From Bacillota bacterium (lineage in GTDB: Bacteria; Bacillota; Clostridia; Lachnospirales; Lachnospiraceae): a stretch of DNA of 5,013 bases. The translations under genes and the position numbers were made by a program. Each line of letters starts with the position of its first letter. The stretch's first letter is position 1. The stretch is taken from contig JAEYRR010000298.1 in NCBI GenBank assembly GCA_023435505.1, positions 1-5,013 on the forward strand, in the 5' to 3' direction. This document shows positions 1-4,223 of this stretch, one piece after another. Under the pieces are notes generated by a model, which was not told where the DNA came from, did not search any database, and was given only the letters and a program-made list of their open reading frames with translations.

Positions 1-413
1 CCTATATTAGAACACTTTGTAAAGATATTGGAGATAGATTAGGTTGTGGCGCCTGTATGAGCGGCTTGAAACGTACAAAGGTAAGCTATTTTTCCATAGA
101 GGAAAGCCTTAAACTAAGTGAGATAGAGGCGTTAGTGGGGGAAGGCAAAATACTAGAGAGAGTAATAGCTGTGGATGCAATGTTTCCGCAGTATGACTCC
201 GTAGTGATTAAGACAGAGGCCTGCCGCCTGATTTATAACGGAAACAGCTTTATGGAACAGAATATAAAAAGTTGTAAGCCAGGAAAAGCTCAGGCTACAA
301 ATGAAAGCATTGAAGAAAGAAAAGTTTTGGTATATGACGATCAGGATAGATTTGTTGGGGTTTATAAAGAAGACAATAAAGGGGTATATAAGCCTTGGAA
401 AATGTTTCTTTAG
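1..413 (+). CDS. truB: tRNA pseudouridine(55) synthase TruB, C-terminal part (5' truncated by window)
   Basis: TruB converts U55 in the T-loop of tRNAs to pseudouridine in the cytoplasm. The reading frame is open from base 3 (bases 1-2 are the end of a codon) to TAG at 411-413 and gives 136 residues, a bit less than half of a usual protein of about 300. The fragment opens with YIRTLCKDIGDRLGCGACMS and then LKRTKVSYFSIEES. This is the conserved TruB stretch normally written as YIRTL..D.G..LG..A....L.RT..G.F, and it closes the catalytic domain. The remaining residues form the C-terminal RNA-binding (PUA-like) region, including the nucleic-acid-facing LIYNG segment. The catalytic Asp lies upstream of the window. 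The ATG at 57 is internal, not a start. The stop is 31 bp before ribF on the same strand with no terminator between them, so co-transcription is likely. Identification is secure from the motif and the ribF neighbour. Confidence 0.93.
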   Translation, partial: YIRTLCKDIGDRLGCGACMSGLKRTKVSYFSIEESLKLSEIEALVGEGKILERVIAVDAMFPQYDSVVIKTEACRLIYNGNSFMEQNIKSCKPGKAQATNESIEERKVLVYDDQDRFVGVYKEDNKGVYKPWKMFL

Positions 414-444
414 TGAAGCACTGTAAGAGCTGAGGAGAAGTGGA

Positions 445-1365
445 ATGAGATATATTAACGAAACAACAGATTTTCAGCTACACAATAGCGTAGTTACACT
501 AGGTAAGTTTGACGGCCTTCATATTGGGCATCAGATGCTTCTTGACCATGTTTTGGAGTTAAAGCAAAAGGGATATCAGTCTGTTATGTTCACATTTTCC
601 CTTCATCCTTATAATTTATTTTCGGAGAAGGAGATCAGACTGATCTATACAAGTGAAGAAAAGTATTATCATTTAAAAAATATGGGGTTTGACGTACTAG
701 TTTCTTATCCGTTTACCAGAGATACAGCGGCGCTTGAGCCACAAGACTTTATTAAAAAGGTTTTAGTGGATCAACTGGATGCTAAAGTTATTGTCGTGGG
801 GGCGGATTTCTGCTTTGGTAAGGAGCGAAGGGGAAATGTTGCCTTGTTGGAAAAATATGCCCCACAGTATGGCTATAAAGTCTATGCCTATGAGAAGCTT
901 ACTAGTAATAGTAAGGTAGTCAGCAGTACTAGAGTACGGGATGAACTGGCAAAGGGAGATATGGAGGAAGTTGAAATCCTGCTTGGACGACCTTTTTCCA
1001 TACGTGGTGTAGTAATTCATGGTAGACGTCTAGGAAGAACCTTTGGTATGCCGACCATTAATATTCAACCACCAGAGGAAAAATTATTACCTCCAAATGG
1101 AGTATATGCCTCTACCATGATTATAGATGGGATAAAGAGATATGGTGTAACCAACATTGGGTACAAACCAACAGTGGGAGCTGCACCAAGACCAGGTGTA
1201 GAGACTTATATTCTGGACTTTTCAGGTGATCTTTATGGAGAGACAGTAGAAGTTAACCTGCATCATTACATGAGACCGGAACTTAAGTTTGACACAGTGG
1301 AAGACTTAAAGGAGCAGATGCAGCTAGATATGGAGCAGGCTATCGCTTATTTTCAACATAAATAA
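445..1365 (+). CDS. ribF: Bifunctional riboflavin kinase / FAD synthetase RibF
   Basis: RibF phosphorylates riboflavin to FMN and then adenylylates FMN to FAD; it is cytosolic and supplies flavoproteins. The protein has 306 residues, the normal full length. The N-terminal FMN adenylyltransferase domain (about 1-175) has the HIGH-type nucleotide motif GKFDGLHIGH (20-29), VGADFCFGKERRGN (118-131) and SSTRVRDEL (160-168). The C-terminal riboflavin kinase domain (about 180-305) has GRTFGMPTIN (197-206), which matches the G.P-T-N metal/ATP site, then GVTNIGYKPTVG (234-245) and ETYILDF (253-259). RPELKF (277-282) contains the expected catalytic Glu279. The usual ETHILDF reads ETYILDF here, a mild change. 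The start at ATG 445 is supported by GAGGAG at 432-437. It follows truB by 31 bp, probably in one operon, and ends at a strong hairpin terminator. No FMN riboswitch is visible upstream. Confidence 0.97.
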   Translation: MRYINETTDFQLHNSVVTLGKFDGLHIGHQMLLDHVLELKQKGYQSVMFTFSLHPYNLFSEKEIRLIYTSEEKYYHLKNMGFDVLVSYPFTRDTAALEPQDFIKKVLVDQLDAKVIVVGADFCFGKERRGNVALLEKYAPQYGYKVYAYEKLTSNSKVVSSTRVRDELAKGDMEEVEILLGRPFSIRGVVIHGRRLGRTFGMPTINIQPPEEKLLPPNGVYASTMIIDGIKRYGVTNIGYKPTVGAAPRPGVETYILDFSGDLYGETVEVNLHHYMRPELKFDTVEDLKEQMQLDMEQAIAYFQHK

Positions 1366-1374
1366 ATAAAAATT

Positions 1375-1415
1375 AAAAGCTGCCTAATCAGAAGGAAACT
1401 GTTTGGGCAGCTTTT
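1375..1415. terminator. Bidirectional intrinsic terminator between ribF and the convergent MocR gene
   Basis: AAAAGCTGCC (1375-1384) pairs perfectly with GGCAGCTTTT (1406-1415). The stem continues inward through T1385-G1405, A1386-T1404 and A1387-T1403. After a single T-T mismatch it resumes as CAG (1389-1391) with CTG (1399-1401) around a 7-nt loop. On the plus strand the stem ends in TTTT (1412-1415). On the minus strand it ends in TTTT followed by AATTTTTATTT. The hairpin sits 9 bp after the ribF stop and 4 bp beyond the MocR stop, so it can terminate both convergent genes. Confidence 0.9.
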
Positions 1416-1419
1416 ATTA

Positions 1420-2841
1420 TTAGGGTTTATACTCTGTAAGAAGATTTAAGAAGGTCTGTAATCCTTTTTGTATCTCGTCTTCCTCAAGATTAGCAAAACC
1501 CATAAGAAACGCGGGTCTACGTGTAGGAGTGTCATTCATAAAATAAGGAGACAAAGGATATAATCTGATCCCTTGTTTTCTTGCTTTTTCTAACAGCGTT
1601 TGTTCTGATACTGGGAGATTTACCTGAACCACCAGATGGAGACCTGCATTTTCTCCTATTACAGTAATAAGGTTACCAAAGCCATTTAAACACTCTAACA
1701 TGGTATCATGTTTTACTTTGTAGAGTTTCTTCATCCGATTCAAATGTCTTTCAAAATGCCCTTGCCTAAGAAAATCTGTTAGTATTGTCTGATCTAATCT
1801 AGAAACTGTGGAGGAATAATGGGACAATTTCTCTTGATATAAGGTGTTAAGAGGCAGAGGCAGAACCATATAGCCAACTCGTATGGCCGGAGCAATAGAG
1901 CGGGAGAAGGTTCCTATATAGATTACCTTCTGATTGGTATCAAGACTTTGCAGCGCAGGAATTGGTCTGCCTATATATCGGAATTCACTGTCATGATCAT
2001 CTTCAATGATATAGCGGTTATCTGCTTCCTTTGCCCACTGTAATAAGGAAAGACGTCTTTTGATGGACATGACGCTTCCAAGGGGAAACTGATGGGATGG
2101 AGTCACGTAGGCAATATTGGCTGAAGTTTTTTGCAATTGTTCTACTTTCATTCCCTGTGCATCAACTGGGATTGCAACAGTACTTAAATGCATACTCTTA
2201 AATATATGATTGGCCTGGGTGTAGGAGGGATCCTCCATTGCGATGATATCAGTGGGAGTAAGAAGCTGGGATAACAACTGTATCAGATAGTCTGCTCCTG
2301 CACCAACTATAATCTGGCATATGTCACAGTTCACCCCCCTGGATTGCTCCAGGTAATGTTTGATTGCCAGACGGAAAGCATAATCACCCTGATTATCCCC
2401 TAAAAGAAAACTGGAGGTATCCTGGTCAAATGCATGTTTCATCAATTTTTGCCAGATATTAATCGGAAAATGAGAACTATCGATGGCATTAGGGCTAAAA
2501 TCGTAGAGAATAGGTAGAACTGCTTTAGACGTGTCAGGCTTATTTAAAGTTCTATGCTTATCTGGTACGAGGCTTGCCATAGGAGAGAGATACATATGAT
2601 TAATATCACTGACGTAGTGCCCCTTTTGTGGCAGAGAATCCACATAGCCTTCTGACAACAGCTGGCCGTAGGCCATGTCTATGGTATTACGACTAACCTG
2701 AAGGTGGGAGGATAGGCTTCTTGTGGAGGGGAGCTTCTCACCCTTCTTAAGCCTTCCAATTAAAATTTCCTGTTTGATATGCAGATAAATCTGTTCATAT
2801 AAAGGGGTGGTAGATTGGTTATCTAGATCTACAGTTATCAT
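1420..2841 (-). CDS. MocR/PdxR-family transcriptional regulator (GntR winged helix + aminotransferase-like domain) with altered PLP site
   Basis: The protein has 473 residues, typical for MocR regulators such as GabR and PdxR. Residues about 10-78 form a GntR-type winged helix: PLYEQIYLHIKQEI, then GEKLPSTRSLSSHLQVSRNT, then LLSEGYVDSLPQKGHYV. Residues about 110-470 form the fold-type I aminotransferase-like domain. Visible markers are GAGADYLIQLL (180-190), MEDPSYTQA (202-210), YVTPSHQFPLGSVMS (245-259), IIEDDHDSEFRY (278-289) and YIGTFSRSIAPAIRVGY (308-324). In family members that bind PLP, the last two motifs read EDDYDSEFRY and GTFSK..AP..R.GY. Here the Schiff-base Lys is Arg314 (codon CGC, complement of 1900-1902) and the Tyr is His283. 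Asp281, expected at the pyridine nitrogen, and Arg321 are retained. PLP may therefore be bound non-covalently or not at all. The start at 2841 has GAAAGGAAG (complement of 2845-2853) just upstream. The gene is divergent from the membrane-protein gene and convergent with ribF. Its effector and target cannot be named from sequence. Confidence 0.93.
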   Translation of the reverse strand: MITVDLDNQSTTPLYEQIYLHIKQEILIGRLKKGEKLPSTRSLSSHLQVSRNTIDMAYGQLLSEGYVDSLPQKGHYVSDINHMYLSPMASLVPDKHRTLNKPDTSKAVLPILYDFSPNAIDSSHFPINIWQKLMKHAFDQDTSSFLLGDNQGDYAFRLAIKHYLEQSRGVNCDICQIIVGAGADYLIQLLSQLLTPTDIIAMEDPSYTQANHIFKSMHLSTVAIPVDAQGMKVEQLQKTSANIAYVTPSHQFPLGSVMSIKRRLSLLQWAKEADNRYIIEDDHDSEFRYIGRPIPALQSLDTNQKVIYIGTFSRSIAPAIRVGYMVLPLPLNTLYQEKLSHYSSTVSRLDQTILTDFLRQGHFERHLNRMKKLYKVKHDTMLECLNGFGNLITVIGENAGLHLVVQVNLPVSEQTLLEKARKQGIRLYPLSPYFMNDTPTRRPAFLMGFANLEEDEIQKGLQTFLNLLTEYKP

Positions 2842-2854
2842 GGGCTTCCTTTCT

Positions 2855-2868
2855 GATAATATGTTATC
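2855..2868. promoter_or_regulatory. 14-bp near-palindrome in the MocR 5' leader (candidate operator)
   Basis: GATAATATGTTATC is a palindrome except for one T-G pair (2860/2863): GATAA at 2855-2859 mirrors TTATC at 2864-2868. It lies immediately upstream of the MocR ribosome binding site. A protein bound here could block transcription or early elongation of the regulator gene. No function is shown; this is an inference from symmetry and position. Confidence 0.35.
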
Positions 2869-2877
2869 TGTATGACA

Positions 2878-2923
2878 GTGGTACTACTTTAACCATAAAG
2901 ATATGTTAAATTAACAGTACCAC
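2878..2923. repeat. Nested interrupted dyad in the divergent intergenic region (candidate MocR operator)
   Basis: The outer arms GTGGTACT (2878-2885) and AGTACCAC (2916-2923) are exact 8-bp inverted repeats. Inner arms TTTAAC (2888-2893) and GTTAAA (2905-2910) are exact 6-bp inverted repeats. Both pairs are centred near 2899-2901. The right inner arm is also part of the odd-centred palindrome GTTAAATTAAC (2905-2915). The element lies between the divergent MocR and membrane-protein genes, where a regulator that controls itself and its neighbour would bind. MocR promoter elements on the minus strand could not be placed with confidence; TTGAAT near 2931-2936 (complement) is only a weak -35 candidate. 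Confidence 0.45.
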
Positions 2924-2928
2924 ATGAA

Positions 2929-2948
2929 TTCAATTATTGCAAATTGAA
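2929..2948. repeat. 7-bp inverted repeat upstream of the membrane-protein promoter
   Basis: TTCAATT (2929-2935) and AATTGAA (2942-2948) are exact inverted repeats with a 6-bp spacer, giving a 20-bp dyad just upstream of the -35 box. The right arm overlaps the first of the GCAAATT direct repeats. It could be an operator or an A/T-rich upstream element. Because the sequence is AT-rich, chance is a real alternative. Confidence 0.3.
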
Positions 2949-2964
2949 GCAAATTCAGCAAATT
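2939..2964 (+). repeat. Three phased GCAAATT direct repeats abutting the -35 box
   Basis: Exact GCAAATT occurs at 2939-2945, 2949-2955 and 2958-2964, with the extended forms GCAAATTGA, GCAAATTCA and GCAAATTGA. The spacings of 10 and 9 bp place the copies roughly on one face of the helix. The third copy overlaps the first two bases of the -35 hexamer at 2963. This geometry fits a cooperative activator or repressor site, or an UP-like element. The binding protein is unknown. Confidence 0.5.
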
Positions 2965-2991
2965 GACTCTACTGGAATATTGTGCTACAAT
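2963..2991 (+). promoter_or_regulatory. Sigma-A-type promoter of the membrane-protein gene
   Basis: The -35 box TTGACT (2963-2968), a 17-bp spacer and the -10 box TACAAT (2986-2991) each match consensus at five of six positions. TGC directly before the -10 adds an extended -10 element. The predicted transcript starts near 2998, giving a leader of about 35 nt before ATG 3033. It is the best promoter match in the window. Confidence 0.8.
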
Positions 2992-3017
2992 TTATTCGTG
3001 TTGTATATATAAATATT

Positions 3018-3025
3018 AAGGAGGG
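3018..3025 (+). promoter_or_regulatory. Strong ribosome binding site fixing the start at 3033
   Basis: AAGGAGGG ends 7 bp before ATG 3033 and is nearly the full complement of the 16S 3' end. It decides the start in favour of 3033 over the in-frame GTG at 2982. Confidence 0.85.
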
Positions 3026-3032
3026 TTTTGTA

Positions 3033-3560
3033 ATGAAAAAAGAGAATTTTGGTATACCTACGGCGTTATTAAACGTTATGATTTATGCATTAGCACTTTA
3101 TATTACGGTGAATAGTGTTGCTACTATTTGGGCATTATTAGGGTTTACTGTCGTAGCCTTTGCATTAAACTTTAGTGGCAGCGTAAAGAAGACTTTAGTT
3201 CAGGCGAGTGCTTTAGTTTTAATATTTATTGGAGTGCACGTAGTTTTTAGCTTATTTGGATGCTTCTTTAGTTTCGCGGCAACTCCTTCAGTAATAACAG
3301 GGGAATCTTTGTATAGTAAGTATAATGATTTAGTAGATGTTATCAATACAATAATTTCAATTGCTGCATATGGAATCTTTGCTCTATTAGCAATTATGGC
3401 TTTAGTAAAGAAAGATTTGTTTGTTGGCCCTGTATATAAGGCAGTAGATGGTTTTGTTCCTCGTCCTCAATACCAGCAACAACCAGTTTATAACGGCCAG
3501 CCACAACAGTTTTACGGTCAGCCACAACAGTTTAATGGACAGCCACAACAGCCAAAGTAA
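3033..3560 (+). CDS. Small multi-pass membrane protein with Gln/Pro-rich heptad-repeat tail, function unknown
   Basis: I do not recognise a named family. The 175-residue protein starts MKKENFGIPT and has about four hydrophobic stretches that look like membrane helices: roughly 8-26, 28-47, 57-80 and 104-124. A more polar loop lies between the third and fourth (about 82-103). A hydrophilic tail (about 140-175) ends in three near-identical heptads, NGQPQQF, YGQPQQF and NGQPQQP, after QYQQQPV. No signal-peptide cleavage site or catalytic motif is evident. With the positive-inside rule, the Lys-rich N-terminus and KK pairs near 52 and 126 suggest that the tail is cytoplasmic. The start is ATG 3033, preceded by AAGGAGGG (3018-3025). 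An in-frame GTG at 2982 is rejected because it lies inside the promoter, upstream of the predicted transcript start. It is divergent from the MocR gene, and rpsO follows without an evident terminator. Confidence 0.85.
   Translation: MKKENFGIPTALLNVMIYALALYITVNSVATIWALLGFTVVAFALNFSGSVKKTLVQASALVLIFIGVHVVFSLFGCFFSFAATPSVITGESLYSKYNDLVDVINTIISIAAYGIFALLAIMALVKKDLFVGPVYKAVDGFVPRPQYQQQPVYNGQPQQFYGQPQQFNGQPQQPK
3498..3551 (+). repeat. 21-bp tandem repeat encoding the Q/P-rich tail
   Basis: CAGCCACAACAG recurs at 3498-3509, 3519-3530 and 3540-3551, exactly 21 bp apart. The first two copies continue with TTT. The nucleotide identity extends to codon choice, so the copies probably arose by recent in-frame duplication. 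The array encodes three (Y/N)GQPQQ(F/P) heptads. Confidence 0.85.
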
Positions 3561-3594
3561 AACAGTTCTGGTAGTTTTAAATTTTAAAAAAGCC

Positions 3595-3623
3595 TTTACA
3601 TTCGTTTTCTTGTATGTTACTAT
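3595..3623 (+). promoter_or_regulatory. rpsO promoter (extended -10)
   Basis: TTTACA (3595-3600), a 17-bp spacer and TACTAT (3618-3623) form the promoter, with TGT directly before the -10 (TGnTACTAT). Transcription should begin near 3630, giving a leader of about 86 nt before the rpsO ATG. The -35 starts only 34 bp after the upstream stop codon. Confidence 0.75.
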
Positions 3624-3629
3624 TACGAA

Positions 3630-3715
3630 GGTAAAGAATTCCGATACTCAGAGTTAGGACACTCCGACCTATTTCTTAGTATTTGGAGTATCAAAGAATT
3701 TAGGAGGATTTTATA
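3630..3715 (+). promoter_or_regulatory. Structured rpsO 5' leader, candidate S15 autoregulatory RNA
   Basis: GATACTC (3643-3649) and GAGTATC (3686-3692) form an exact 7-bp closing stem. Inside it, either GAGT (3651-3654) pairs with ACTC (3661-3664), or TAGG (3655-3658) pairs with CCTA (3668-3671). These options overlap and exclude each other. ACTCC (3661-3665) could instead pair with GGAGT (3685-3689), and CTCC could pair with the GGAG of the Shine-Dalgarno AGGAGG (3702-3707). The closing stem is flanked on both sides by the direct repeat AAAGAATT (3633-3640 and 3693-3700). S15 represses its own mRNA through leader structures in several bacteria, and these structures differ between lineages. 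The alternative pairings here suggest the same kind of control. The fold was done by eye. Confidence 0.5.
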
Positions 3716-3982
3716 ATGATTAGCAAAGAAAAGAAGCAAGAAATCATTGCTGCATACGGTAGAACACCTGAAGATACAGGTTCACCAGAAGTTCAGATCG
3801 CTTTATTAACTCAGAGAATTTCTGAATTAACTGAGCATTTAAAAAGTAACAAGAAAGATCATCACTCCAGAAGAGGTCTTCTGAAGATGGTAGGTCAGAG
3901 ACGTGGTTTACTTGAATATCTGAAGAAAACTGATCTTGAAGGATATCGTAAATTAATCGAGCGTTTAGGATTAAGAAAATAA
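3716..3982 (+). CDS. rpsO: 30S ribosomal protein S15
   Basis: S15 binds the three-way junction of helices 20-22 in 16S rRNA and is a primary organiser of the 30S platform; it also makes a bridge to 23S rRNA. At 88 residues it is the standard bacterial length. The family signature is intact: [16 protein letters not shown] (20-35), LTEHLK (38-43), [20 protein letters not shown] (46-65) and LLEYLKK. The DHHSRR segment contains the rRNA-contacting residues. The start at ATG 3716 has AGGAGG (3702-3707) 8 bp upstream. The gene has its own promoter and a terminator directly after it, so it appears monocistronic, perhaps with read-through from the membrane-protein gene. In many Firmicutes rpsO lies between ribF and pnp; here neither is adjacent. 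Confidence 0.98.
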   Translation: MISKEKKQEIIAAYGRTPEDTGSPEVQIALLTQRISELTEHLKSNKKDHHSRRGLLKMVGQRRGLLEYLKKTDLEGYRKLIERLGLRK

Positions 3983-3996
3983 GATTTACTTATATG

Positions 3997-4023
3997 AAAC
4001 CCCGCTGTTGTCAGTGGGGTTTT
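3997..4023 (+). terminator. Intrinsic terminator of rpsO
   Basis: AAACCCCGCTG (3997-4007) pairs with CAGTGGGGTTT (4012-4022), an 11-bp stem with one G-T wobble, closing a TTGT tetraloop. TTTT (4020-4023) follows, then AT-rich sequence. It lies 14 bp after the rpsO stop and insulates pta from rpsO. Confidence 0.93.
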
Positions 4024-4066
4024 ATTATGCGTATTATTAATGGGGAAAATATCCAAAAGTATTCTA

Positions 4067-4150
4067 TTTATATTGTGGGTATACTAATTTTGGAGCCATT
4101 TAGAAAATATATTTAATTTTGTACATGATTTTATACTTTATATTGTGAGT
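4067..4150 (+). repeat. Direct repeat TTTATATTGTGRGT upstream of pta
   Basis: TTTATATTGTGGGT (4067-4080) and TTTATATTGTGAGT (4137-4150) agree at 13 of 14 positions and lie 70 bp apart, start to start. The second copy ends just upstream of the predicted pta -35 box, so the pair could bind a regulator of pta. Otherwise the 3983-4223 gap shows no gene, only the rpsO terminator, AT-rich repeats and the pta promoter. Confidence 0.45.
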
Positions 4151-4175
4151 TTTGTCTTGTATGCCAAAATTAAAT
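4111..4175. repeat. 11-bp perfect inverted repeat spanning the pta promoter region
   Basis: ATTTAATTTTG (4111-4121) and CAAAATTAAAT (4165-4175) are exact inverted repeats separated by 43 bp. The right arm sits in the spacer between the predicted -35 and -10 boxes, and the interval contains the second TTTATATTGTG copy. It lies upstream of the predicted transcript start, so it would act in DNA rather than as an mRNA hairpin. AT-richness lowers confidence. Confidence 0.35.
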
Positions 4176-4185
4176 GTTTTATAAT
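4157..4185 (+). promoter_or_regulatory. Predicted pta promoter
   Basis: A perfect -10 TATAAT (4180-4185) is preceded at 17 bp by the weak -35 box TTGTAT (4157-4162, three of six consensus bases). Transcription would start near 4192, leaving a short leader of about 32 nt. The poor -35 fits a promoter that depends on an activator, but that is inference. Confidence 0.6.
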
Positions 4186-4208
4186 TGAGTTTATGGAAAA
4201 AATACACG

Positions 4209-4215
4209 AAAGGAG
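4209..4215 (+). promoter_or_regulatory. Ribosome binding site that selects the GTG start of pta
   Basis: AAAGGAG ends 8 bp before GTG 4224. No in-frame ATG occurs near the beginning of the conserved Pta sequence, so this site and the family-typical N-terminus GFIDTIKARA together set the start. Confidence 0.8.
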
Positions 4216-4223
4216 TCCTAAAC

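Noticed and set aside
57..413. Independent small protein starting at ATG 57
   Set aside because: The frame is open upstream to the window edge and encodes the conserved TruB segment YIRTL, so ATG 57 is internal.
414..444. Regulatory RNA or FMN riboswitch before ribF
   Set aside because: The gap is only 31 bp and holds just a ribosome binding site.
763..1020. 85-codon minus-strand reading frame
   Set aside because: It lies wholly inside ribF on the opposite strand, with no ribosome binding site or recognisable motif; it is a shadow of the real gene.
2856..2861. TATTAT on the minus strand as the MocR -10 box
   Set aside because: It is so close to the ribosome binding site that the transcript would begin at or inside it, and no -35 sits at the right distance.
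2982..3032. N-terminal extension of the membrane protein from GTG 2982
   Set aside because: It overlaps the predicted -10 box and lies before the likely transcript start. ATG 3033 has a strong ribosome binding site.
3559..3578. Hairpin AAAAC/GTTTT as a terminator for the membrane-protein gene
   Set aside because: The stem is only five pairs, mostly A-T, with a 10-nt loop, and no clean U-tract follows; it is too weak to call.
3448..3657. 69-codon plus-strand reading frame
   Set aside because: It is an out-of-frame product of the tandem-repeat tail running through the rpsO promoter, and nothing in it looks protein-like beyond the repeat.
4152..4185. TTGTCT as the -35 of the pta promoter
   Set aside because: The spacer to TATAAT would be 22 bp, outside the workable range; TTGTAT gives 17 bp.
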